DNA from: JAAYXS01 sp964550375
GTDB taxonomy: Bacteria; Planctomycetota; Phycisphaerae; UBA1845; Fen-1342
DNA length: 64,000 nt
Direction: 5' to 3'
NCBI GenBank assembly: GCA_964550375.1
Contig: CAZJYX010000003.1
Coordinates: forward strand, 124,001-188,000
Shown here in pieces: positions 42,263 to 52,100 of the stretch. Position numbers and translations under genes: made by a program. The stretch's first letter is position 1. Every line of letters begins with the position of its first letter. The notes below the pieces were generated by a model, which worked only from the letters and a program-made list of their open reading frames with translations, was not told the origin of the DNA and made no database searches.

Positions 42263-43161
42263 TCCGGCTCCGCGCGGGCTGTGGGCCGGTCTGGGATGGC
42301 TGGGCAAAGCGCTTGCGCGAACGAGACGGCATGCCGCAGATTGTCGCCGTAGGCGGAATACTGCATGCGCTCACGAAGCTCGGCCGTCAGCACGTGGCCG
42401 CCGACCAGAACGGCGACGCCGAGCCCTTGGGCAGCGGCGTACAGCCGGCTGTAGTCGGTCAGGAACTGCTGTTCAGAGCCCAAGGTGCTCACGCTGAGCC
42501 AGAGCAACCGTGGACGCACCGCTTGCAGGGCGTCGACCAGAGTGTCGGTCGGCAACCCGCAGCCGTAGGATTGGGCCCGCCAACCCACCTCGCGTAGGGC
42601 GAGTTCCAGCATGGTCGTCGGGAGCGAGTATGGGTCACCGGCGAGAGTGCCGCCGATGGCCTGCGGGTCGTCTGTCGCGGGGAGCGGGAGCAAGGCCCGC
42701 AAATGAAACAGGACGCGGGTGCAGATTTCTACCGCCCGACGCTCCTCATATATCGCCAGCTCTCCATGTGCCCACCGGTCACCAATGGTGCGAAACGAAG
42801 GCGCTACCAGGTCGTCCATAACATCGACGGCCGGCTTCCCGGCGAGATATGACCCAAGGACCAAGCGGCACACGTTGCGCTCCTCTCCTGACTTTAGCGC
42901 TGCCTGCATCTCGCTGCGCAGTGTCTCTTCGTCGGCTGCGCCGGGAAGCGTCAGGTCGGGCAAGCCAAGCAAACCGGGACGGACGAGCTCTAACTTACGT
43001 TCACGGATGAACTTAACGACGCCCTGCACCGGCAGCCGGCGGTGTCCGCCGGGGGTCCGGACGGCGGGCAATAGGCCTTGATCGCACCATCGTTTGAGGG
43101 AGGCCTCGCTGACGCCAAGGGCGCGGGCGGCTTTTCGGGTTGTGATTGCAGCTTCATTCAT
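42259..43161 (-). CDS. MerR-family regulator with CarH/LitR-like B12-binding fold, histidines lost
   Basis: A 300-residue regulator. Residues 5-75 are a MerR winged helix ('ITTRKAARALGVSEASLKRW', 'GLLPAVRTPGGHRRLP'). Residues 85-170 are a four-helix bundle and 175-295 a cobalamin-type Rossmann domain, the CarH/LitR order. CarH proteins are light sensors that hold adenosylcobalamin and repress until lit. Key positions differ: the CarH motif W-x9-E-H reads WAHGELAIYEER, with His replaced by Arg, and the lower axial His of E-x-H-x-x-G is Tyr (GDPYSLP). So W and E are kept but both His are gone. It may not bind B12, or may bind something else. First gene of an operon with the DCC and ndh genes. 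Confidence 0.88.
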   Translation of the reverse strand: MNEAAITTRKAARALGVSEASLKRWCDQGLLPAVRTPGGHRRLPVQGVVKFIRERKLELVRPGLLGLPDLTLPGAADEETLRSEMQAALKSGEERNVCRLVLGSYLAGKPAVDVMDDLVAPSFRTIGDRWAHGELAIYEERRAVEICTRVLFHLRALLPLPATDDPQAIGGTLAGDPYSLPTTMLELALREVGWRAQSYGCGLPTDTLVDALQAVRPRLLWLSVSTLGSEQQFLTDYSRLYAAAQGLGVAVLVGGHVLTAELRERMQYSAYGDNLRHAVSFAQALCPAIPDRPTARAEPE

Positions 43162-43162
43162 G

Positions 43163-43177
43163 ATCGTTATGAACGAT
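43163..43177. promoter_or_regulatory. Palindromic operator at the regulator promoter
   Basis: ATCGTT-ATG-AACGAT is a perfect 6-3-6 inverted repeat. It overlaps the end of the -10 box and the predicted transcription start of the MerR operon, the place for autorepression. A near-identical copy is at 43335-43350. Confidence 0.65.
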
Positions 43178-43204
43178 TATAGCACAAGCGCGACCATTCG
43201 GCAA
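43176..43204 (-). promoter_or_regulatory. Promoter of the MerR-DCC-ndh operon
   Basis: On the minus strand TTGCCG (43204-43199), a 17-base spacer and a perfect TATAAT (43181-43176). Only 14 bases separate the -10 box from the ATG, so the mRNA would start some seven bases before the start codon and be almost leaderless. That fits the absence of a ribosome binding site. Confidence 0.7.
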
Positions 43205-43240
43205 CCATTGCAGCAGTAAACACGCATCACGATGTGAATC

Positions 43241-43269
43241 TGTAACATTATATCACACAGTTGGTTACA
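43241..43269. promoter_or_regulatory. Spaced inverted repeat TGTAAC-N17-GTTACA
   Basis: TGTAAC at 43241-43246 and its exact complement GTTACA at 43264-43269, in an AT-rich stretch between the two divergent promoters. It may be an additional binding site for a dimeric regulator, or an upstream element for the fasciclin promoter. Confidence 0.4.
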
Positions 43270-43300
43270 TGACGCTTTAATTGGCCCTTGGTAGAAGCAC

Positions 43301-43328
43301 TTGACTGGCACCGAATCGGTGCTATATT
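43301..43328 (+). promoter_or_regulatory. Promoter of the fasciclin gene
   Basis: TTGACT (43301-43306), 16-base spacer, TATATT (43323-43328), both close to the sigma-70 consensus. The start codon is 175 bases further on, so the transcript has a long leader with no open frame of note. Confidence 0.6.
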
Positions 43329-43334
43329 AATGGC

Positions 43335-43350
43335 ATGATCGTTATGAGCG
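43335..43350. promoter_or_regulatory. Second operator copy at the fasciclin promoter
   Basis: ATGATCGTTATGAGCG differs at one of 16 bases from 43160-43175 at the regulator promoter. It begins 7 bases after the -10 box, at the expected transcription start, so a protein bound here would block initiation. Confidence 0.6.
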
Positions 43351-43502
43351 TATTGATCGAAACGGTACAGCGCTTCAACGAGAGTCGAACTTTGCTGATT
43401 GCACGGAACTCTATCGCAGATTGGACTAGGCCGTCTCGGTGGCGGCTAACGAGCGAAACCTAACGAGAACCTTACCAGGAACCCCATTCTAGGAGAAACG
43501 CG

Positions 43503-44396
43503 ATGATGACAAGTGCGAACGTATTGCGGGCGTTTACCGGTATTGCCTTGATGGCTTTCATGGCGGCACCATCCCTGGCCCAGGGAACTTGCGGCTCATC
43601 CAAGGACATAGTGCAGACGGCCGTCGCGGCGGGCCAGTTCAAGACGCTGGTCAAGGCTGTGGAAGCGGCCGGTCTCGCCGCAACGTTGAGCGGCTCGGGA
43701 CCGTTCACGGTCTTCGCCCCGACCGATGAGGCGTTTGCCAAGCTCCCCGCGGGAACGTTGGAATCGCTCCTGCAGAACCCCGAGGCCCTGAAGAGCGTGC
43801 TGCTGTATCACGTTGTTCCCGGCAGGGTCATGGCGGCGGATGTTGTCAAGCTGACGGCAGCTAAGACGGCGCTGGGCCAGTCGGTGCACATCAACGCCTC
43901 CAAGGGTGTGCGCGTCGAGAACGCCAAGGTGGTGAAGACCGACATCGCAGCCAGCAACGGGGTGATTCACGTGATCGACACCGTGATCCTCCCGAAGAAT
44001 GACATCGTCGAGGTTGCGCGGGGCGCCGGCTCGTTCAAGACGCTGCTGACCGCGATTGAAGCCGCCGGTCTGACCGACACGCTGCGTGGCGACGGCCCGT
44101 TCACCGTGTTCGCACCCACCGATGAAGCGTTCGCAAAACTGCCCCAGGAGACGCTCGACGCGCTGCTGAAGGACAAGGCCAAGCTGACGGCGATCCTCAC
44201 TTATCACGTTGTTGCGGGCAAAGTGATGGCGGCCGACGTCGTGAAGTTGGCGGAAGCCAAGACCGTGCAGGGTCAGAGCGTTAGGATTTCCGCAACGGAC
44301 GGTGTCAGGGTGGACAACGCGAAGGTGGTGACGACCGATGTGCCGGCCACGAATGGCGTGATTCACGTCATCGACACGGTCATCATCCCCAGCTAG
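43503..44396 (+). CDS. Secreted protein with two fasciclin (FAS1) domains
   Basis: A 297-residue protein with a Sec signal peptide (cut after SLAQG region, about residue 26). Two FAS1 domains follow, about 34-162 and 166-296. Each has the family's H1 box ('GPFTVFAPTDEAFAKLP', exact in both) and H2 box ('HVVPGRVMAADVVKL' and 'HVVAGKVMAADVVKL', ending 'NGVIHVIDTVI'). The repeats are near-identical, including at DNA level, so the gene arose by recent tandem duplication. FAS1 proteins are adhesive or surface proteins; in light-response clusters they recur with lipocalin-type proteins. It has its own promoter facing the MerR gene. Confidence 0.94.
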   Translation: MMTSANVLRAFTGIALMAFMAAPSLAQGTCGSSKDIVQTAVAAGQFKTLVKAVEAAGLAATLSGSGPFTVFAPTDEAFAKLPAGTLESLLQNPEALKSVLLYHVVPGRVMAADVVKLTAAKTALGQSVHINASKGVRVENAKVVKTDIAASNGVIHVIDTVILPKNDIVEVARGAGSFKTLLTAIEAAGLTDTLRGDGPFTVFAPTDEAFAKLPQETLDALLKDKAKLTAILTYHVVAGKVMAADVVKLAEAKTVQGQSVRISATDGVRVDNAKVVTTDVPATNGVIHVIDTVIIPS

Positions 44397-44454
44397 TGGC
44401 CGGCTACTGGTTCAACTGAACCCGGCCGCGTGCTCAGAAAGGACGAAATCAGAC

Positions 44455-44676
44455 ATGAAAAGGCTAGATATTATCGCTGCGATTCTGCTGGTGGTTGGTG
44501 GTCTGAACTGGGGCCTGGTTGGGCTACTCAACTTCGACCTGGTCGCCGCTCTGTTGGGTGCCGGGTCGATCCTGGCCAAGGCGGTGTACACGCTGGTCGG
44601 CCTGGCGGCCGTCTATCAGGCGCTGTCGCTACGGGCGATTCAGAAGCGCTGGCACGTCCAGCCGGCCAAGGCGTGA
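44455..44676 (+). CDS. Small membrane protein, DUF378 family
   Basis: A 73-residue protein with two membrane segments (about 6-28 and 41-60). 'DIIAAILLVVGGLNWGLVGL', with Asn-Trp-Gly, is the DUF378 signature, and 'FDLVAALLG' plus 'KAVYTLVGLAAVYQ' complete it. Start ATG 44455 is about 60 bases after the fasciclin stop, so probably co-transcribed. Function is unknown for the family. Confidence 0.9.
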   Translation: MKRLDIIAAILLVVGGLNWGLVGLLNFDLVAALLGAGSILAKAVYTLVGLAAVYQALSLRAIQKRWHVQPAKA

Positions 44677-44703
44677 GCCGCCTGCGAGGCCCATGCGCTG
44701 ACA

Positions 44704-44736
44704 GGGAGCGTCCGGTCGCTTGTGCCGGGCGCTTCC
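44704..44736 (+). terminator. Strong stem-loop after DUF378 gene
   Basis: A 12-pair stem (GGGAGCGTCCGG / CCGGGCGCTTCC, two G-T pairs) with a 9-base loop, 27 bases after the DUF378 stop. A four-T run follows only at 44744, so it could be a terminator or a processing stem separating fasciclin-DUF378 from the lipocalin gene. Confidence 0.5.
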
Positions 44737-44929
44737 TGGCGCGTTTTCAGCCAGTGCGGCAAGGAAACGGGATGCAGAGCAAGTGAGTTGCTCTGACGAA
44801 GTACTTCCACTCGCGGCACCCGTGCCACTGGCGCGCCGCGAATGAGTCGATTCGAAGTTCACCGCGATTGCTTACAGGCCCATAGAGGTTGCGATGGCAA
44901 GGTCATTCCGGTCTTCAAGGAGTCGAACA

Positions 44930-45478
44930 ATGCTTCGCGTATCAACTAGTCTGTTTGCCGGCAGCCTGGCCGTGTTGCTCAGTGGCTGCAGCTTCAATCT
45001 TGAAGCGTTCTTCCCACCGCTCCCGACGGTCACCGAGGTGGACCTGACGCGCTACGCCGGCAAGTGGTACGAAATCGCCCGGTATCCCAACTGGTTTGAG
45101 CGCGGCTGCAGCGGCGTGACGGCCGAATACACGCTCCGCGACGATGGCAGCGTCACGGTACTCAACATCTGCCGCACGCCGGATGGTGCTGAGCGCAGTC
45201 GTATCGAGGGGCGTGCGACCGTCGAAAACACCCTGGAGCCGGGAAAGCTGACGGTGTTCTTCGCTACCGCGCCGTTCGGGGCGCCCTACTGGATTCTCGA
45301 CCTGGGAGGCGACTACGACTACGCCGTGGTCGGCGACCCGAGCCGGAGTTTCTTCTGGATCCTCAGCCGCACGCCCACGCTGGACGCGGGCATTTACCAG
45401 TCCATTCTCGACCAGATGCCGGAATGGGGCTATGACCCGGCGCGGCTCGAAACCGTGCCACAGCCGGCCGGAGATTGA
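44930..45478 (+). CDS. blc: Outer-membrane-type lipocalin (Blc-like)
   Basis: A 182-residue lipoprotein. ATG 44930 has AAGGAG 8-13 bases upstream. Signal peptide with lipobox 'VLLSGCS' (Cys at about 21). The lipocalin signature is 'RYAGKWYEIARYPNWFERGC', then 'GVTAEYTLRDDGSVTVLNIC' and the third conserved region 'YWILDLGGDYDYAVVGDPSR' with 'FWILSRTPTL'. Bacterial lipocalins bind fatty acids or lysolipids in membrane stress. Blc genes are frequent partners of LitR/CarH light regulators, supporting the reading of this island. Confidence 0.93.
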   Translation: MLRVSTSLFAGSLAVLLSGCSFNLEAFFPPLPTVTEVDLTRYAGKWYEIARYPNWFERGCSGVTAEYTLRDDGSVTVLNICRTPDGAERSRIEGRATVENTLEPGKLTVFFATAPFGAPYWILDLGGDYDYAVVGDPSRSFFWILSRTPTLDAGIYQSILDQMPEWGYDPARLETVPQPAGD

Positions 45479-46158
45479 TGGGGCCCGACGCCCGCACGGC
45501 CAAGAGACCAGCGCGATTACCATTCGACGCACATGGCGGTCGTCGGTGACCGCAGCGGGCGGAGCCCGGCGCAGCAGCTTGGGGAGCAAGATTCCCCGGA
45601 CCTTAGCCGGAATCAGCTCCGCCCGGTGGGTATCGTTCGGCCGAGTCGCATCCCGGCCGCGCTGCGACCGCGAGTAACACGAAACCTGCCCGGCCCATTA
45701 CGGCCACACGGAACACATGCATACGCGACACGCAGCCTTGGCTTTAGCTGCCTACCAACAAACGGGTCGATGTCGAACGCATTGACCAACCCGTCTCCGT
45801 TAATGTTCCCGTGCATACGGTTGCAGGCCGTATAGACCGCATAGTACACGTCCACCGGCGCGCTGTATCCCCGTGAGCGTCCATCGCGCTTGGGGCACAG
45901 CCGCAGGTAATCCGCCGGACGCCGACTTCCGCGGCGGACTTTTATTGGACTCCACGTCAGACCCGGCCATGTGAGCTGCCTGGACCCCCGGTTTCTTGTC
46001 CTCGGGAGAGCAACTCTCAAACAGACTTAGCCTTAACGGAACAACGTCGGAAATGGTATCATGCGGAGAAGCAGTTCAACCGCAGCCGGCCTCCTGCGAA
46101 GCACGGTCGGCCGGCTCCGATCGGATTTGGAGATGGCTCCACGAGCCGGGAGAGGAAG
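45479..46158. other. Non-coding region before the RHS gene
   Basis: 680 bases with no gene that I can support. It contains the protein-gene relic at 45757-45855 and, near its end, the leader of the RHS gene. Short open frames here have no ribosome binding site. Confidence 0.5.
45757..45855 (-). pseudogene. Relic of a planctomycete dockerin-like EF-hand domain
   Basis: Minus-strand translation gives 'VDVYYAVYTACNRMHGNING' followed by DGLVNAFDIDPFV. This is the joint between two repeats seen at the C-terminal ends of many planctomycete secreted proteins ('..YPxCNxxNGDINGDGxVNAFDIDPFV..'). The sequence before and after it in the same frame is not protein-like and has no start or signal, so this looks like the left-over end of a deleted gene. 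It also supports the taxonomic guess. Confidence 0.55.
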
Positions 46159-49100
46159 ATGTTTGTCGTGAGACTCGCGCTCGCATGCGCGCTCGTGGCG
46201 ACCGCGTCCTTTGAACCTGCCACCACCAGCAGCATGCAGACACACCCAGCGTCTCTGTACGCCCCGACCCACGTACACGACCTCGTTGGAGCGGAAGCGC
46301 CGCTTGCCGCGGCGCGCGCAACGGAATCGCGGACGCAACCGGGACGCGGTCTGCTCGACTGTGCCGACAACACGATCTACGGGCAGGAGCCCTCCGAGTC
46401 GGCCGATCCGGGTTTCAACGTGTCGCTCAGCGATTGGGGGGCCGGGAGCCTGGCGTTCGAATGGGCCGAGGGTGTCGTCGCCGAAGTCGCTGCCATCCAA
46501 TGGTGGGGCTTCATGATGGAATGCTGCTGGTTCCCGTGCACGGCCGCCCCGCTCGATTTCGAGATCACGTTCTACGAGGGCGGTGGCCCCGAGCCGGGGC
46601 CGGCGGTCTATACGCTGGTTGTCACGGTCAATCCCGAGCCGACCGGCGCGTTCTACTCATATGGGGGTCCGGTTGACCATGAACTGTATCACTTCTCTGC
46701 CGCGATCGACCCGCCGTGCGCGGTGAAGTCACCGTGGGTGTCGATCACGCGCCTGGGAGGAGATCCGACCTGCGTGTTCATGTGGATCAGCTCACCGGAC
46801 GGAGATGCGTATTCACTGCAGTACCAGGTCGGCGCGGGCCTCTATACGGATCAGCCGTTCGACCTCGCCTACTGTCTGACCGGTAGCGGCTCAGTGCCGA
46901 CCGGGGCCTGCTGCCTGCCGAGTGGTTGCAGCCCGCTGCCGGAAGACAAGTGCAGCGCCGCGGGGGGGATCTTCATCGGACCGGGTATCGACTGCATGCC
47001 CGGGTTGTGCGAGGGCGGGGCCCAGCCCGGCGCGTGTTGCACGCCGACCGGCGACTGCATTGAATCCGTGCCCGGTTTGGCGTGCGCCGTGGAACTCGGC
47101 GGCGTGTTCATGGGATACGGGTTGGAGTGCACGCCGGGTCTGTGCGGACCGGAGCCGACGATCCTGGTGGCGGATCGCCCGGAATGCACCGACTTCGACC
47201 TGCCGACCACGGGCGCCGGGCTCGGGCGATCGCCCGCGATCGACCAGGTCGGCCGCGTGACGGATCAGCCGGTCACCGGGGTCAGCGAGGTCCCGCGCGG
47301 GGGGGCGACGATTCCAGCCACCGCGCCCGCGGATGGCCGCAGCCGACCGCTCACCGGCGAGGGCGGACCGGCGTCGGAAGTGTCGCCCCCGCGACAGCGC
47401 GAAGTGGTGGGACCGCCGGAGCCGCCGCGGCCGCCGCGCCGTCGGCCCCCGCCGCCCCAACGACGTGAGTGTGTGCCGCCCACGCCGCCCAGCATGGCGG
47501 AGATCACATCCTCTCCGATCTACCGCATGCTGAGTGCGCTGGCCGGCCGTCATGACGGTCGTGGCAGCGCTTCTATAAACGCCGTCGACTTGGGTCTGGG
47601 GGTGGGCTGGAACCCATCGATTGCGGCGATGACGTTCGACGTCAGTACCGGCCGGTATGTACTGATCGGCAAGGACTCGGCGGTGACGACGTTCACCTTC
47701 GACGGCGCGGGCAACTGGGTCCCCAGCACCGGCGGCGAGTACGCGCTGGAAGTGAATCCGCCGCAGATTCTGGCGCGGCACAACAGCGGCACGGTGTACG
47801 AATTCGTGCAAGGTACGCCGCAGGTTCCGTTGCCGGGAGTGCCTTATCTCCTCCAGAGCGTGACCGACCGCAATGGCAACAGCAACACGTACGAATGGGA
47901 AGCCGGCAACCTGGTGCGCATGACAGACGCGCATGGCCGCGAGATTAACCTGACGCATTATCCCGACGGTCACATTCAGACTATCACCGACGCAGTCGGA
48001 CGGCAGGTCGGCTACGAATACGTGGGCAGCAACCTCACGGCGATCGTGTTGCCGAACGGAGATCGCATCGAATACACGTACAACTCCGACCACCTGATGA
48101 CCTCAAAGACCGTGCCGGACGGCGGGGTGTACCAGATCGAGTACGCCGCCGACGGCATCACGCTGCGCGATCCACTGGCGCAGCCGTTCCTGACCGTCCA
48201 GGGCGTCTCGACGGTGGACACGGCGGCGTCCGTCAGCTCCGGCGAGCTGACGTTAATGTCGGGCCAGGTCCCGGTGCTCGACGGTGAGGGTGCGGTCTGG
48301 CAGTACGACTACGACGCACGCGGGCAGGTGACCCGGGTCGTGTCGCCGTTGCTGGAGGAAATCCAGATCGGCCGCGATGCGGCCACGCGGAACATCTCGT
48401 CGATCCTGGATTGCCGCGGGCATCTAACGACATACGAGTACGACGCGGCCGGCAATCTCACGCGCGTGACCGATGCCGCGGGCTACGTTACGGAGATGGA
48501 GTACCACCCGGAGTTCGCACTCATTACGCGCCTGGTCGAGCCGGACGGGGACGAGTGGCTCTATCTGCGGGACGCCCACGGCAACCTTGAAACCGTCATC
48601 GACCCACTCATTGAGGTGCCGGACGACCAGGTGCTCCGCTACGAGTATGACGCGGAAGGTCGGTTGATCACGTCGATCGACGAAAACGGTAACGAGATGA
48701 TTTACGGGTACACGGCGGGTCTGCAGACCAGCATCACCGTCGATCCGGGTGGCCTGAATCTCACGACAAGCTTCGAGTACGACGCCATGGGCAGGCTCAC
48801 GGCGCTGGTCGATGCGAACGGTGTGCGGACCGAATACGGCGTCGATGAGTTCAACCGGGTCACAGACATAGTGGTGGACGCCGGCGCCGCGGTGCACCTG
48901 AACCTGCACACCGTCCGGGTGCATGACGAGTCCGGCAACCTGGTAAGCGAAGTCGATCCGCGCGGCGTGACGACCACGTACGAGTACGACGAGCGCGATC
49001 GTCTGCGCGTGGTCATACGGGATGACGGGGGTCTCGCGCTCACCACCCTGTATGAATACGACGGTTGCGATCGCCTCCTCTACCAGGCCGATCACCTCGG

Positions 49101-52100
49101 CCACATCACGGGTTTCGTTTACGAACCCGACGGGCGGTTGCACCAGGTTCACGACGCGCTCGGCCAGATTACGACCTACGAGTACGACTGCGTGGGCAAC
49201 CTGACGCGCGTCGTCGACCATGACGGCCGGGAGACGATCTACGAATACGACCTACTGAATCGCCGCATGGCCGAAACCGTCGATCCGCACGGCCTGGCGC
49301 TGACCACGACGTTCCATTACGTTTCCGGCTCATGCGGCTGCGGCACGCCGGGGAGTGCTCTGGTCCACGCCGTGGTCGACCCCGATGGCTTCGTCACCTA
49401 CACGTACTACGATGAGCTCGATCGCCCGACCGCGATCGTGCGCAAGTTCGGCGACACGGATGATAACGGCGGTGACGCCGACGACGCCATCACGCGGGTT
49501 GTGTACGACGGCGTTGGCAACGCCACGCGCATAACGGTGGAGAATGCGCCGCACCCCGACCAGGTGGCCGCGTTCATGTTCGACGCGGCGGGTCGGCAGA
49601 CGGCCCGTATCCTGGATCCTGACCACGCGGCGCTCACCGTCACCTGGGAGTACGACAACGTCGGCAATGTCATCGTTGAGCATGAACCCAGCGGCAATGT
49701 AGGTACCTACGCGTGGGACGCGGCCAACCGACTCGTGTCGGTGACCGACAGCATCGGGCAGGTCGTGACCTACACGTACGACGAGAATGGCAATCCGCTC
49801 AGCGTGACGGATGCCAACGGGCACGGCCTCGCGTACCGGTATGATGCCCTCAACCGCCGCACGCACGAGTGGGATGCTGACGGCCAGGTCACGACGTATT
49901 CGTACGATCCGCTGAGCCGCCTGATCACCCGGACCGACCGTCTGGGCCGGGTGACCAGCTTCACGTACGACCCCCTTGGGCAGAAGTTGGCGGAAACCAC
50001 GCCGTTGACGGCCCCGCCGCCGACCACGCAATACACGTACGATGCGGCCGGCCGAGTCCTGACGATCACCGATGGCAACGGCCGAACGACCGGCTACACG
50101 TACGACGGGGCCGGTCGCCTGGTCGAGGAGGCGTACGCCGACGGTACGGCCCGGACGTTCGCGTACGACGGGCGCGGCAACATCGCTGCTCGCACCGATG
50201 CGAGTGCCACGGTCACAACGTACGCTTACGATGATCTGAACCGCCTCGTGGCGCGCGCCTATACGATCGCAGCCGACTCGCCGGTCGCGGATACCCCGCC
50301 AGCCACGTTTGCCTACGATCGGGCCGGCAACATGCTTTCCGCGGACACGGCCGACGCGGATCTGGAGTTTTCCTATGATGGCGCCGGTCGCGTGATCGCA
50401 ATGACGCAGAATGGCCACACCACTACGGTGGGCTACGGTTCGACCGCGACCGGTCTGCAGCGGCAAGTGACCTATCCAGGTGGCCGGGTCGTGCTTGAGC
50501 AGCGTCAGCTCCGCGGCGGGCTGGCGGAGGTCAGCGACAACGGCGTTCCCGTCGTGACCTTCGACTTCGACGAGGCCGGCCGCATCCTGGGTCGCAGTCA
50601 TCCGGTGCCCGGAGCGACGTCGGCGTATGATTACACCAACAACCTCTGGGTAACCGGCATCACGCACAACAACGCCGGCGGCGCATTCGTGCAGCTCGCT
50701 TATGGCCGCGACCTGGAAGGCAACCCGACCCATGTCCGCAAAGCGCACGATCCGGACAGTTCCGAGCTCTACAGCTATGACGGCGCCGATCGCCTGACCG
50801 GCTTTGGACGCGGCCGGCTCAACGCTTCCGGCGACGAGTTGCTCAGCTACAGCCCGCTGTCCGGCTTACACCAGGAGCAGATTTGGGAAGATCTGGATCC
50901 GGTCGGCAACTGGCGTTCGCAGGTGCTGCGGTCCGATAACGAGGTTACGACGGAGGAGCGCGGTGTAAGCGTGGTCAATGCCTACACGAACATCGGGCCG
51001 CGCGGCCTGTTGCATGACGCCAGCGGCAACCTGCGGCTCGACGGCGCGCTGGGCGACACCAACTTCGACGGCGTAATTGACCACCTGGACCTCCAGGTGC
51101 TGGCCGCCTGCATGGCGGGGCCCTGTGATGTGCCCGACTGCACGCCACCGACATACGACCCGTTCTGTGGTTTGGTCGATTTCGACGCCGACGGCGACGT
51201 GGATCTGCACGATTTCGCGCAGCTTCAGTGGGCGCAGCTCGGGCTGGGCGGAGACCTGCCCGGCGCGCGGACTTACACCTACGACGCCGAGAATCGGCTG
51301 GTGGCCGTGCACTTGGGCGGAGAGCTGGTCGCGTCCTACGCTTACGACGCGCTGCACCGGCGCGTTCGCAAGAACATGCCGTCCGCGGTTACCCAGTACA
51401 TCTATGACGATCACTATCGCGTGCTTGAGGAGCGCGACGCGGACGAGGTCGTTACGGCCGAGTATGTCTATGCCGAGTGGATCGACGACGCCGTGCTCAT
51501 GCATCGCGGCGAACAGACGTATTACTTCCACCGCGACGTGGTGGGCTCCGTTGTGGCGGTCACCGACGAGGCCGGCCTGGTCGTCGAGCAGTACGCCTAT
51601 GACGCCTACGGCCGGCCGCTGGTGCGTGACGCCGACGGTGTGGTTCTGGACGGCAGCGCGATCGGCAATCCATACATGTTCACGGGGCGGCGCTATGAGC
51701 CGGAAATCGGGTGCTATTACTTCCGGGCACGCTTCTTCGACCCGCAGCGCGGGCGCTTCCTGCAGCGCGATCCGCTGGGGCTTGCCGCCGGGACGAACCT
51801 CTACCAGTACGTCTCCAGCCAGCCGACCGTCAGTGTCGATCCCCTGGGTCTGATCGAACCCGGCTTCGAACGCTGCTTCGGCAAGACCTGGACGCTGGCG
51901 TCCGGCTCCCGCCGCGGCTCCGTGGGCCCGGTATCCTGGAGCGCTTCATTCAGCGCAACCGTCGGGGGCGAGGTGTGCGTCAAGTGCTGCCCGGAAGGCA
52001 CGCCGCGCGCGTACTCCTGGGTCATCGACTACCGGCTGCAGGCCCGCATCTCGGGATCGGCGTCGGCCTCCGGCAGTTCGTTCGGCGGCGAGGTCGGCCC

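Noticed and set aside
49330..50748. Minus-strand open frame of 472 codons opposite the RHS gene
   Set aside because: It mirrors the YD-repeat codon pattern (valine/arginine-rich repeats) and has no independent support.
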